A DNA stretch of 5,678 nt from Bacteriovoracales bacterium (GCA_007117175.1 SKGZ01000065.1:1-5678), one strand, 5' to 3'. Shown: positions 1 to 5,678, counted from the stretch's first letter. Notes: generated from the sequence alone by a model not told the origin. Program-made: numbers and translations.

Positions 1-2
1 AA

Positions 3-374
3 CAGTTTGTGGAGTGGGCTAAAGTTCATGATAATTATTATGGGACATCAAAAAAATCTTTAGCTCAAGCAATTCAAAGAGGGCAAAGCTTATTATTAGA
101 TTTAGACACTCAAGGGACAGATCAGCTGCTGATCAGCTTTCCTGATCAAACTCGAGCTATCTTCATTACTCCTCCAAGTATTGATGTCTTACGAGAAAGG
201 TTAATTGCCAGAGCAACAGAAAGTGATGAGGTGATTGAGTTAAGGATTGCTAATGCAGCTGAGCAGATCAAAAGAAAAAATGATTATCACTACCATATTG
301 TCAATGATGAGTTACAACGCTGTTATCAAGAGTTACTTTTGATCATTGATCAAGTTTTGAGTGAGTCACGATGA
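3..374 (+). CDS. gmk: Guanylate kinase, C-terminal part (5' end outside window)
   Basis: Guanylate kinase phosphorylates GMP to GDP with ATP in the cytoplasm, an essential step in GTP and dGTP supply. The first complete codon is CAG at base 3, and 123 residues are visible before the TGA. The family's usual length is about 200, so the P-loop and start lie upstream. Numbering from Q1, NYYGTS (11-16) belongs to the GMP-binding region. LDLDTQG (32-38) matches the family's (L/E)(I/V)DxxG strand, and IFITPPS (53-59) follows. The lid segment RLIARATESDEVIELR (66-81) keeps the arginines and the T-E/D-S motif. YHYHIVND (95-102) matches the family's YDYxxxND near the C terminus. The GTG at base 9 is an internal Val codon, not a start. 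The stop overlaps the next gene's start by four bases, implying one operon and translational coupling. Family identity is secure from these motifs. Confidence 0.95.
   Translation, partial: QFVEWAKVHDNYYGTSKKSLAQAIQRGQSLLLDLDTQGTDQLLISFPDQTRAIFITPPSIDVLRERLIARATESDEVIELRIANAAEQIKRKNDYHYHIVNDELQRCYQELLLIIDQVLSESR
371..374 (+). promoter_or_regulatory. ATGA stop/start overlap coupling gmk and rel translation
   Basis: The bases ATGA hold both the start codon of the Rel/SpoT gene (371-373) and the stop codon of gmk (372-374). Only a weak purine stretch (gagtgag, 360-366) precedes the start. Ribosomes finishing gmk and re-initiating probably account for much of rel translation. The overlap is seen directly; the coupling is inferred. 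Confidence 0.7.
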
Positions 375-2572
375 GTCTATTAGAAAGAATGATTGATTTT
401 TCCCATGAAAAAGATCTTACAGTAGAAGAGCTAATTCAGCGTATCAAAAACTATCACAAGGAAGTGGATGAGCCCTTAATTACAAAAGCATACGAATTTG
501 CGGCTCATGCTCACAGACATCAAAAAAGAAGTTCTGGAGAACCATATATTATTCACCCTTTGAATGTTTCAGCAACCCTAGCCAAATTGAAAATGGATGA
601 AGAAACAATTGTTGCGGGTCTATTGCATGACGTTGTTGAAGACTGTGACATTACTCCTGAAGAAATAGAAAGAGAGTTTTCAAATAGTATTGCTCAAATA
701 GTTGTGGGACTGACTAAAATTTCTAAAATCGAATTTAAGTCTCAACTGGAATCACAGGCTGAAAATTTTCGCAAGATGGTTGTGGCCATGGCTAAAGACC
801 TGCGTGTTATTATCGTGAAGCTCGCAGATCGTATGCATAATATGAGAACTTTGCAGTATGTTTCGATTGCAAAGCAGAAAAAAATTGCTCAAGAAACTCT
901 TGATATTTATGTTCCCTTAGCAAGTCGATTAGGGATTAACTCATTAAAGGGAGAGTTGGAAGATCTATGTTTGCGTTATTTGCATCCAGATTCTTATTAT
1001 CGCTTAGCTGAAAAAGTGGCGATGAAAAAAGATGATAGAGAAAATTATATAGCGAACACCGTGAGTTTAATAAAAGAAAAGCTTGATGAGTATATGGTAG
1101 AGAGCCAAGTTTCAGGAAGACCTAAAAACTTTTACTCAATTTATAAGAAAATGAAAAAAAGAGAAGTAGACTTTGAGCAAATTCAAGACTTGTTAGCTTT
1201 TCGAATCATAGTCACTTCCATCACTGATTGTTATAAGTCTCTTGGCATTATTCATTCCTATTTTACTCCCGTGCCTGGCAGATTTAAGGATTATATTGCC
1301 ATCCCAAAGGTCAATAATTATCAATCACTTCATTCCACCGTCATGGGGCCTAAGGGCGAGAGAATAGAAATCCAGATACGCACTTGGGAAATGCATGAAG
1401 TTGCTGAAAAGGGGATTGCAGCCCACTGGAAATACAAGGAGCACGGATCAACTTTAGCTGGGCAAAAAAGACTTGATTGGATTAATGAGTTGGTTGAATT
1501 TAATCAAGCCCTAGATAGTAATACAGAGTTTATGGACGTGGTCAAAAATGACCTAGACATGGGAGGAGTTTTTATTTTTACTCCGACTGGTGACGTCAAA
1601 GAGCTTCGCTTCGGAGCCACTCCACTTGACTTTGCATATGCAGTTCATACCGAGGTTGGTAATAGATGTGTTGGGGCGAAAGTTAACGGAAAAATTGTGC
1701 CATTAAAGTATCGACTTAAATCAGGTGATAGCGTTGAAATTTTAACCAGTAAAAATCAAACACCGACTCGTGATTGGTTAAAGATAGTGAAGACTTCTCG
1801 GGCCAGAACTAAAATTCGACAACATCTGTCTAAACTGGAACGTGATGCAGGGATTGATATTGGAAGACAAATGCTTGAGAATGCCCTGAGGGTTCATCAA
1901 AAAAATATTAAAACTTTGGAAAAATGTGGTGATCTCAAAATTGCCTTGGATTATTTGAACTTAAAAGAACTGGATGAGTTATTTTTTCAATTATCCGCAG
2001 GAAATCTTAATACCAAGAGCGTTTTGTCTTGTATTCCAAGTTTAAAAGACTCTTTAAAAGAGAAAACCCTAGAAGGTGAAAATTTTGAGTTATATTCCGA
2101 TAAAATCAAAAACCAGGCAAAGGGCATTGCCAGTCGAGACAATGCCGTTATCGTTGAGGGAATTGATGATGTTGAAGTGCGATTGGGAAGATGCTGTAAT
2201 CCAATTCCCGGAGATAATATTTTTGGATTTATCACTAAGGGAAGGGGAATTACCATTCATAATGCAAACTGCAATAGGATTGCTGAACTTGATCAAAGCC
2301 GTAGGGTTTTTGTGGAGTGGAATCCAGCTTACCAACAAAAGCATTCTGTCAGTATTAAAGTGATTACCCATGATAAACCTGGGATTTTATCACACCTATC
2401 CAAGCAAATTAACAATATGGGCATTAATATTAAATCAGCTCTGGCCCGTTCAATGCCAGATGCTAAGGGTAATTTTATTTTTGAGGTCGAAGTGAAAGAT
2501 TATTCCGACTTAATGCGTCTGGTGAGCATGGTAGAATCTAACGAAGAAGTGATTGCAGTCAGTCGTACTTAA
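371..2572 (+). CDS. spoT: Bifunctional (p)ppGpp synthetase/hydrolase, long RSH (Rel/SpoT) family
   Basis: This cytoplasmic stringent-response enzyme makes (p)ppGpp from ATP plus GTP/GDP and hydrolyses it back. It has 733 residues; E. coli SpoT has about 700. The N-terminal HD hydrolase (about 40-200) keeps the metal ligands H62, H86, D87 and D153 and the E90-D91 pair, so hydrolysis should be active. The synthetase (about 240-355) contains SGRPKNFYSIYKK (248-260), D273 in DLLAFRIIV and E333 in IEIQIRT. Its RFKD motif (304-307) is the RXKD form of bifunctional enzymes, not the EXDD form of synthetase-only RelA. A TGS domain (about 399-460) follows, then a helical region, a Cys-rich segment with C608, C609, H630 and C634, and a C-terminal ACT domain (about 658-733). 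No domain is broken. The start is set by the gmk overlap. Unlike the E. coli gmk-rpoZ-spoT order, no rpoZ lies between. It could equally be named rel or relA; I expect both activities. Confidence 0.96.
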   Translation: MSLLERMIDFSHEKDLTVEELIQRIKNYHKEVDEPLITKAYEFAAHAHRHQKRSSGEPYIIHPLNVSATLAKLKMDEETIVAGLLHDVVEDCDITPEEIEREFSNSIAQIVVGLTKISKIEFKSQLESQAENFRKMVVAMAKDLRVIIVKLADRMHNMRTLQYVSIAKQKKIAQETLDIYVPLASRLGINSLKGELEDLCLRYLHPDSYYRLAEKVAMKKDDRENYIANTVSLIKEKLDEYMVESQVSGRPKNFYSIYKKMKKREVDFEQIQDLLAFRIIVTSITDCYKSLGIIHSYFTPVPGRFKDYIAIPKVNNYQSLHSTVMGPKGERIEIQIRTWEMHEVAEKGIAAHWKYKEHGSTLAGQKRLDWINELVEFNQALDSNTEFMDVVKNDLDMGGVFIFTPTGDVKELRFGATPLDFAYAVHTEVGNRCVGAKVNGKIVPLKYRLKSGDSVEILTSKNQTPTRDWLKIVKTSRARTKIRQHLSKLERDAGIDIGRQMLENALRVHQKNIKTLEKCGDLKIALDYLNLKELDELFFQLSAGNLNTKSVLSCIPSLKDSLKEKTLEGENFELYSDKIKNQAKGIASRDNAVIVEGIDDVEVRLGRCCNPIPGDNIFGFITKGRGITIHNANCNRIAELDQSRRVFVEWNPAYQQKHSVSIKVITHDKPGILSHLSKQINNMGINIKSALARSMPDAKGNFIFEVEVKDYSDLMRLVSMVESNEEVIAVSRT

Positions 2573-2598
2573 AGATTTCTTTTGAGTTGACCGATAAG

Positions 2599-2630
2599 CC
2601 CCTTGAGACTGATAAAACAGAGGGGAGTTC
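2599..2630 (+). promoter_or_regulatory. Shine-Dalgarno of the PilZ gene, with possible sequestering stem
   Basis: A strong purine-rich site, gaggggag (2620-2627), sits three bases before the ATG at 2631, with its GAGG core about five to seven bases away. This supports that start. The run ccccu (2599-2603) can pair with agggg (2621-2625), plus a U-G pair inside, to close a loop of about 16 bases and cover the site. The pairing is only five to six base pairs long, so a regulatory role is speculative; the ribosome binding site itself is well supported. Confidence 0.55.
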
Positions 2631-3092
2631 ATGAGCGGCGCAAAAATTTTCGATTTAGCAGAAAAAAGAAAAGAAAAAATTGAAATTAAAAAGAGGCAAT
2701 TTGAACGAGTCCTATTTGATGAACTCATAGGTACTTATACTGAGATTAATGATAATGGTACAATCTATCCTGTTCGTTTAGTGAATGTCTCCCCAACAGG
2801 ATGTTTGATAGAGATTCCAAAGTCTCACAATCCAGATAAAAAAATAAAAATGGGAAGTGAGTTTGATTTGCGGCTCTATTTTACCAAGAAAAGTTATCTC
2901 ACAATTAGTGTGCAAATCAAGCATCGAAAGCAAGAGATGAGTGAGCAAAAAAGTGAAGTGATTCACTATGGAGCTGAATTTAATCAAGAGAGTGCGAGCT
3001 TTCCAGCAGTACGATCCTTTGTTGACTTTGTTTACAGATTCGCCGAGTATTCTTTAGTAGAGAAGGAAGAGAACAAGGCCTTCTTTTTTTAA
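2631..3092 (+). CDS. Small PilZ-domain protein, putative c-di-GMP effector
   Basis: This is a 153-residue soluble protein with no signal peptide or membrane segment. The first 26 residues are charged and probably helical, ending in RQFER (22-26), which fits the RxxxR half of the PilZ signature. After a strand-like stretch, NVSPTG (52-57) fits the (D/N)xSxxG half. Alternating hydrophobic strands (about 76-105 and 115-121) suit the PilZ beta barrel. PilZ domains bind cyclic di-GMP and commonly adjust motility, secretion or surface polysaccharide; the target here cannot be told. The two motifs are only 25 residues apart, as expected for one domain. The gene starts 58 bases after rel in the same direction with its own strong ribosome binding site, so co-transcription with gmk-rel is likely. 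The C terminus is odd: it ends in three Phe codons formed by a T run that may be part of a terminator. The fold assignment is fairly sure; ligand binding is inferred. Confidence 0.8.
   Translation: MSGAKIFDLAEKRKEKIEIKKRQFERVLFDELIGTYTEINDNGTIYPVRLVNVSPTGCLIEIPKSHNPDKKIKMGSEFDLRLYFTKKSYLTISVQIKHRKQEMSEQKSEVIHYGAEFNQESASFPAVRSFVDFVYRFAEYSLVEKEENKAFFF
3059..3090 (+). terminator. Possible weak intrinsic terminator overlapping the end of the PilZ gene
   Basis: agaagg (3061-3066) pairs perfectly with ccttct (3079-3084) across a 12-base loop. The stem can extend outward by a G-U and an A-U pair at the cost of two T-run bases. A run of seven T (3084-3090) follows directly, ending in the PilZ TAA stop. 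The shape is that of a Rho-independent terminator, but the stem is short with only three G-C pairs. It lies inside coding sequence, where translating ribosomes would tend to disrupt it. It may act as a partial terminator that lowers expression of the downstream lipoprotein gene. Confidence 0.3.
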
Positions 3093-3110
3093 ATTTAATC
3101 AGAGCTTACT

Positions 3111-3881
3111 ATGAAAGTCATAATACTCAGCTTTGTTCTGTGTTTAGCTTCATGTGCTAAAAATCATATCTCTAGGACTCATAGAGATTCTCGTTTTGCT
3201 GTCTTTAATGGGACTCATTTTGAAGAGTTCTTTTTGCCAAGTGTTCCCTCTTGGGCAAACTTCTCTGTCGCAGGAAAATGCTTTAGAGATCAAAGTCTAT
3301 CTTATTTAAAGTTTGATTTATTAGCGCAAAATTATGAATTAAACTATTTTGACCTAGTGAGTTTGCAAACCTTGTATAACAGAGAAGTCGAGCGTTTAAG
3401 GCCTGATCATCTTAGAAAAGAGCAGATGAGTGAATATATTTCCCCAAGAGACAAGTCTTATATTTTTCATGAAACATTTGAGAAGGTTAGAGGAGGCTTT
3501 AAGCTAGCATTAACTCGCTATCCCCATGTGAATCTCATTTGGGTAGATCCTTTTCTGGATGACATTGCTCATTTGAAAACTCGTCTAGTACAGCTAAAGA
3601 ATTCTGCCATTATGGATAAAGGTGTTCCCGTACTTTTTTCTCTTTGTAACTCTTCTTTACAAGTTGAGTCTATTTTTAAAAATAATCCAATAGATTCAGA
3701 GTTTAATTTGTACTTGGGGGCAGAGCTTTTTCATGTCTATGATGATCAATTAAAGATTCGGCCTCACTTTGGAGTCGATCTCAAAAGTCTTTACCCTGAA
3801 AAGAAAATTAATATTATAGTGCCCAAGGGAATGTCTTTACCCTCTGAACTGAGAGGTGAACATAATCTTTTCTTTTATTAA
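3111..3881 (+). CDS. Secreted lipoprotein of unknown function
   Basis: I do not recognise this 256-residue protein. It begins with a short type II signal peptide: M-K, a hydrophobic core (residues 3-13), then the lipobox LASC (12-15) followed by Ala. Signal peptidase II should cut before C15, leaving a lipid-anchored protein of about 242 residues. Ala at +2 is not the E. coli inner-membrane retention residue (Asp), so the outer membrane is the likely site. The mature part has no further membrane segment and two more cysteines (C57, C179). It is mixed charged and aromatic sequence, with a helical stretch around 85-107 and strand-like patches such as NLIWVDPF (141-148) and INIIVP (233-238). It starts 18 bases after the PilZ gene with only a weak Shine-Dalgarno (agag, 3101-3104), so it probably shares that transcript. 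The lipobox fixes the start well. It converges on recJ and shares the TTAA at its stop. Being a real lipoprotein is likely; its function is unknown. Confidence 0.85.
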   Translation: MKVIILSFVLCLASCAKNHISRTHRDSRFAVFNGTHFEEFFLPSVPSWANFSVAGKCFRDQSLSYLKFDLLAQNYELNYFDLVSLQTLYNREVERLRPDHLRKEQMSEYISPRDKSYIFHETFEKVRGGFKLALTRYPHVNLIWVDPFLDDIAHLKTRLVQLKNSAIMDKGVPVLFSLCNSSLQVESIFKNNPIDSEFNLYLGAELFHVYDDQLKIRPHFGVDLKSLYPEKKINIIVPKGMSLPSELRGEHNLFFY

Positions 3882-5560
3882 AAAGTTATACTGGAAATAT
3901 ACGCCTGTAGAAATGAACGACCATTAAAGAAGTTTTTTCCAAGGTGACAATCAATTTGTACTTGCTGCTCTTCTTGTTTTCTTAAGATTTCTTCCGGACT
4001 AAGGGTATTCCAACGATCAAAATAATTAAAGCTAATTCCTCCGAGATTTCGATTTGTTGCTTGGCCTGGCCGTCCTTGAGTGAGTGTCCATTTCACATGA
4101 TTTCCCTTAAGAACTTGATAGTTTTGGACTTTCGCGTTGCTGATCCTGAGAATAGGTTTAGGATTTCCTACTCCAAAAGGTTCTAGTTTTTGAAGTTCAA
4201 TTAATAGCTCTGCATTCAACTCCTCAAAATTAACCTCTAGGTCAAATGAATGATGCTGTTTTCTTAAAATCTCAGGTATTTTTTCTAATTCTGCTTCAAG
4301 CTTTTCTTGAAGTAAGTTAAGCTTTTCTTTTTTCATGCTAAAACCTGCAGCTGCTTTATGACCTCCAAACTTGATAAAGAGTTCTTCGCAGCTTGCCAGT
4401 AATTGATAAAGATTTAATTCACCTGCAGTGCGAGCAGAGGCTTTAATGATTCCTTTTTCTTCCGAGTCAGTAAGAACAATGGCGGGAACTTTAAAATTTT
4501 CCACTAATTTTGAAGCCACAATTCCTATCACCCCTTCGTGCCATTTTGCGGAATAGACAACGTGAAGCAGAGGAGACGGGGATTTCATGTTTTTAAGTAT
4601 TTGCTCTTTGGCCTCTTTGAATACAGTTGCTTGTAAATTTTTTCTTTCTTGGTTGGTGAGTTGAAGCTTCTGATAAATATGCTTAGATTCATCATCATTT
4701 TCACAAGTGAGCAATTTGAGTGCTAATTCTGGATGATCTAGTCTTCCCTTAGAGTTGATAATTGGTCCGATGTGAAAAGAGAGCTTCTCACTAGGTAGGA
4801 TGTTGAGTTTCTTCTCATCAGCAGTCAGGAAGACATTAAGGCCTGCAAAAGGAGTTTGCGGAAACTGTTTGAGCCCATGTCGAACCAGTTTAAGATTCAT
4901 TGGATTCAGCCACGCTAAGTCACAAATAGTACCAAGGGCGACAAAAGGCAGTAGCGGATAAAGGCTTGGTACATTGCCACCAAGATCAATGAGTTTTTGA
5001 CGAACGCAAATGGCCAAAGCAAAGGCAACTCCCACCCCGGCCAGTTTTCTCATACAACTGCTTTCTGGTTCATCCAGGCGATTAGGGTTAATAATAGCAT
5101 AGGCTGGTGGTAGTCCTTTTTCATGAGCTTGGTGATGATCAGTGATAATGAGATCAAGTTTATTTTTGGCATATTCAGCACTTTCAAAGCTAGTCACTCC
5201 ACAGTCCACTGTGATCATCAGTTGAGCATGGTTGTCCACCGCCCAATCAATAGAGGATTGGTGTAGCCCGTATCCATCAACAAAACGACTGGGCTGTAAG
5301 GTTAAGACTGGATGATTGAGAGTTTTAAAAAAATGATAAAGAAGGGCACAGGATGTTGTTCCGTCTACGTCATAATCACCGTAGATCACTATTCTTTCCT
5401 TATTTTCAATGGCCTTGAGGATTCTTTGAACACTTTTATCCATGTCATTTAACTGATTAAAGTCAGGAAGCTTTTTCAGGTCCCAGCTGTAGAAATCATC
5501 AGGATGATATCCTCGGCTGCGGATAAGTTGTTCAATTTTGTTGATGATATGATTGGACAT
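3878..5560 (-). CDS. recJ: Single-stranded-DNA-specific 5'-3' exonuclease RecJ (N terminus may be incomplete)
   Basis: RecJ is a metal-dependent DHH-family nuclease that degrades single-stranded DNA 5' to 3'. It serves RecFOR recombination, mismatch repair and base excision repair in the cytoplasm. The 560 residues carry the family motifs in order: GDYDVDG (61-67), TVDCG (117-121), DHH (141-143) and GTICD (210-214, catalytic D214). The linker motif GPIINSKGRL (265-274) follows; E. coli has Arg where I267 stands here. HEGVIGIVASKL (341-352) and the DHHA1 motif FGGHKAAAGFS (398-408) come next, then an OB-fold-like C terminus with EPFGVGNP (460-467). The apparent ATG at 5560 is the first possible start in frame, since a TAA lies at 5572-5570. 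Only 13 residues precede the conserved RSRG, against about 31 before the equivalent site in E. coli. The A and T of this ATG are also the predicted last bases of a group II intron, so the true start may lie in an upstream exon outside the window. Function is sure; the start is doubtful. Confidence 0.95.
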   Translation of the reverse strand: MSNHIINKIEQLIRSRGYHPDDFYSWDLKKLPDFNQLNDMDKSVQRILKAIENKERIVIYGDYDVDGTTSCALLYHFFKTLNHPVLTLQPSRFVDGYGLHQSSIDWAVDNHAQLMITVDCGVTSFESAEYAKNKLDLIITDHHQAHEKGLPPAYAIINPNRLDEPESSCMRKLAGVGVAFALAICVRQKLIDLGGNVPSLYPLLPFVALGTICDLAWLNPMNLKLVRHGLKQFPQTPFAGLNVFLTADEKKLNILPSEKLSFHIGPIINSKGRLDHPELALKLLTCENDDESKHIYQKLQLTNQERKNLQATVFKEAKEQILKNMKSPSPLLHVVYSAKWHEGVIGIVASKLVENFKVPAIVLTDSEEKGIIKASARTAGELNLYQLLASCEELFIKFGGHKAAAGFSMKKEKLNLLQEKLEAELEKIPEILRKQHHSFDLEVNFEELNAELLIELQKLEPFGVGNPKPILRISNAKVQNYQVLKGNHVKWTLTQGRPGQATNRNLGGISFNYFDRWNTLSPEEILRKQEEQQVQIDCHLGKNFFNGRSFLQAYISSITF

Positions 5561-5611
5561 CGAGTAGAATTACCTCCCACCTTCGCGAGAGGCGAAAGGT
5601 AAAACCCTCTC
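5559..5611 (-). ncRNA. Group II intron domain VI with branch-point A and 3' splice site
   Basis: On the minus strand GAG (5611-5609) pairs with CUC (5564-5562), AGGG (5608-5605) with UUCU (5569-5566), and UUACC (5602-5598) with GGUAA (5574-5570). An upper hairpin UUCGC/GCGAA (5596-5592 with 5586-5582) caps it. The unpaired A at 5565 lies between the two basal helices, seven bases from the end counting itself, which is the branch-point geometry of known introns such as Ll.LtrB. The terminal GAU agrees with the AY ending of group II introns. Confidence 0.75.
5573..5578 (-). promoter_or_regulatory. Shine-Dalgarno-like GGGAGG inside intron domain VI, upstream of recJ ATG
   Basis: GGGAGG lies 12 bases upstream of the apparent recJ ATG, a somewhat long spacing. 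Its last two bases also form part of the domain VI stem. In unspliced RNA it could recruit ribosomes to the ATG at 5560; after splicing it would be removed with the intron. It is seen as sequence only and may be a coincidence of intron structure. Confidence 0.35.
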
Positions 5612-5612
5612 A

Positions 5613-5645
5613 GATCCGTGCATGCGAATTTCCCGCACACGGCTC
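5613..5645 (-). ncRNA. Group II intron domain V (catalytic hairpin)
   Basis: The 33-base hairpin reads GAGCCGU, then GUGCG, a GGAAAUU loop region, CGCA, a UG bulge, C and ACGGAUC. Strand pairing is GAGCCGU with ACGGAUC, and UGCG with CGCA, with the conserved two-base bulge on the 3' strand and a GAAA-type loop. The catalytic AGC triad is at 5644-5642. One deviation is seen: triad G (5643) faces A (5615) where the usual partner is U. Domain V binds the catalytic metals for splicing. Recognition is by consensus and fold, not by a covariance search. Confidence 0.85.
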
Positions 5646-5678
5646 TTCAAGGTTCCTAAGTTAATGACTGTAAGCATA

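Larger units (their letters stand above)
5559..5678 (-). mobile_element. 3' end of a group II intron, oriented with recJ, continuing beyond window
   Basis: Read on the minus strand, this stretch ends a group II intron: a short domain IV/V linker, a domain V hairpin, then a domain VI hairpin with a bulged A seven bases from a terminal AU. These are self-splicing retroelements, usually with a reverse transcriptase/maturase encoded in domain IV. That gene, if present, lies outside; two minus-strand frames stop at 5663-5661 and 5658-5656 and either could be its end. The stretch is visibly richer in G+C than recJ, as expected for an acquired element. The predicted 3' splice junction is between 5559 and 5558, so the first base of the 3' exon is the G of the recJ ATG. 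The 5' end cannot be seen, so an intact element and a fragment cannot be told apart. Confidence 0.85.

Noticed and set aside
120..138. Palindrome GATCAGC-T-GCTGATC and a repeated GATCAGCT in gmk.
   Set aside because: It lies within a conserved coding stretch (DQLLISF) and follows from the codons; no second copy or flanking structure suggests a binding site.
2040..2062. Near-repeat of tttaaaagactc and tttaaaagag in the Rel gene.
   Set aside because: It encodes the repeated residues LKDSLKE in the variable helical region, with no sign of a mobile or regulatory repeat.
1987..2371. Overlapping open frames on both strands across the C-terminal part of the Rel gene.
   Set aside because: They overlap the conserved Cys-rich segment of a well-supported gene, lack ribosome binding sites and resemble no protein family.
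2587..2616. Promoter-like TTGACC, 18-base spacer, GATAAA upstream of the PilZ gene.
   Set aside because: The -10 matches only four of six bases, and transcription would start inside the Shine-Dalgarno, leaving an unlikely leader. Read-through from rel explains expression more simply.
2778..2987. Minus-strand open frame of 69 codons inside the PilZ gene.
   Set aside because: It is antisense to a gene with recognisable motifs and a strong ribosome binding site, and has no support of its own.
3022..3056. TTGACT followed by TATTCT as a promoter for the lipoprotein gene.
   Set aside because: The spacing is 20 bases, too long for a sigma-70 type promoter, and closer -10 choices match poorly.
5570..5677. 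Minus-strand ORF of 35 codons running through the intron end in the recJ frame, ending at TAA 5572-5570.
   Set aside because: It coincides with the structured domain V and VI RNA. The base pattern is explained by the hairpins, and short spurious ORFs over group II intron ends are a common annotation artefact.

Overview
The window looks like ordinary chromosomal DNA of an AT-rich Gram-negative bacterium. It carries a lipoprotein with a clean lipobox, a long bifunctional Rel/SpoT enzyme and a PilZ-type protein. Low G+C together with this gene mix would suit a Bdellovibrionota/Bacteriovorax-like or other delta-proteobacterial lineage, but that assignment is a low-confidence guess from gene content; the sequence holds no taxonomic marker.

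Layout: (1) 3-374, plus strand, the C-terminal two thirds of guanylate kinase (gmk), cut by the window edge. (2) 371-2572, plus, a complete bifunctional (p)ppGpp synthetase/hydrolase, overlapping gmk by four bases (ATGA). (3) 2631-3092, plus, a small PilZ-domain protein, a putative c-di-GMP effector. (4) 3111-3881, plus, an unrecognised secreted lipoprotein. A weak intrinsic-terminator-like hairpin overlaps the end of the PilZ gene. (5) 3878-5560, minus, recJ, the 5'-3' single-strand DNA exonuclease, convergent with the lipoprotein gene; the two stop codons share one TTAA. (6) 5559-5678, minus, the 3' end of a group II intron (domains V and VI), in the same orientation as recJ and continuing out of the window. 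No gap between genes exceeds 60 bases.

The plus-strand genes look like one transcription unit built around guanine nucleotides. Gmk makes GDP, Rel turns GTP/GDP into the alarmone and degrades it, and the PilZ protein may read a second guanine messenger. The link between PilZ and the rest is inferred only from adjacency.

The most interesting point is the junction at 5558-5561. The intron's predicted last two bases (AU, after a correctly placed branch-point A in domain VI) are the A and T of the apparent recJ ATG. The RecJ read here is also short at its N terminus compared with E. coli RecJ. Either recJ is split by the intron, with its true start in an exon outside the window, or the intron tail now supplies both a Shine-Dalgarno-like sequence and most of the start codon.
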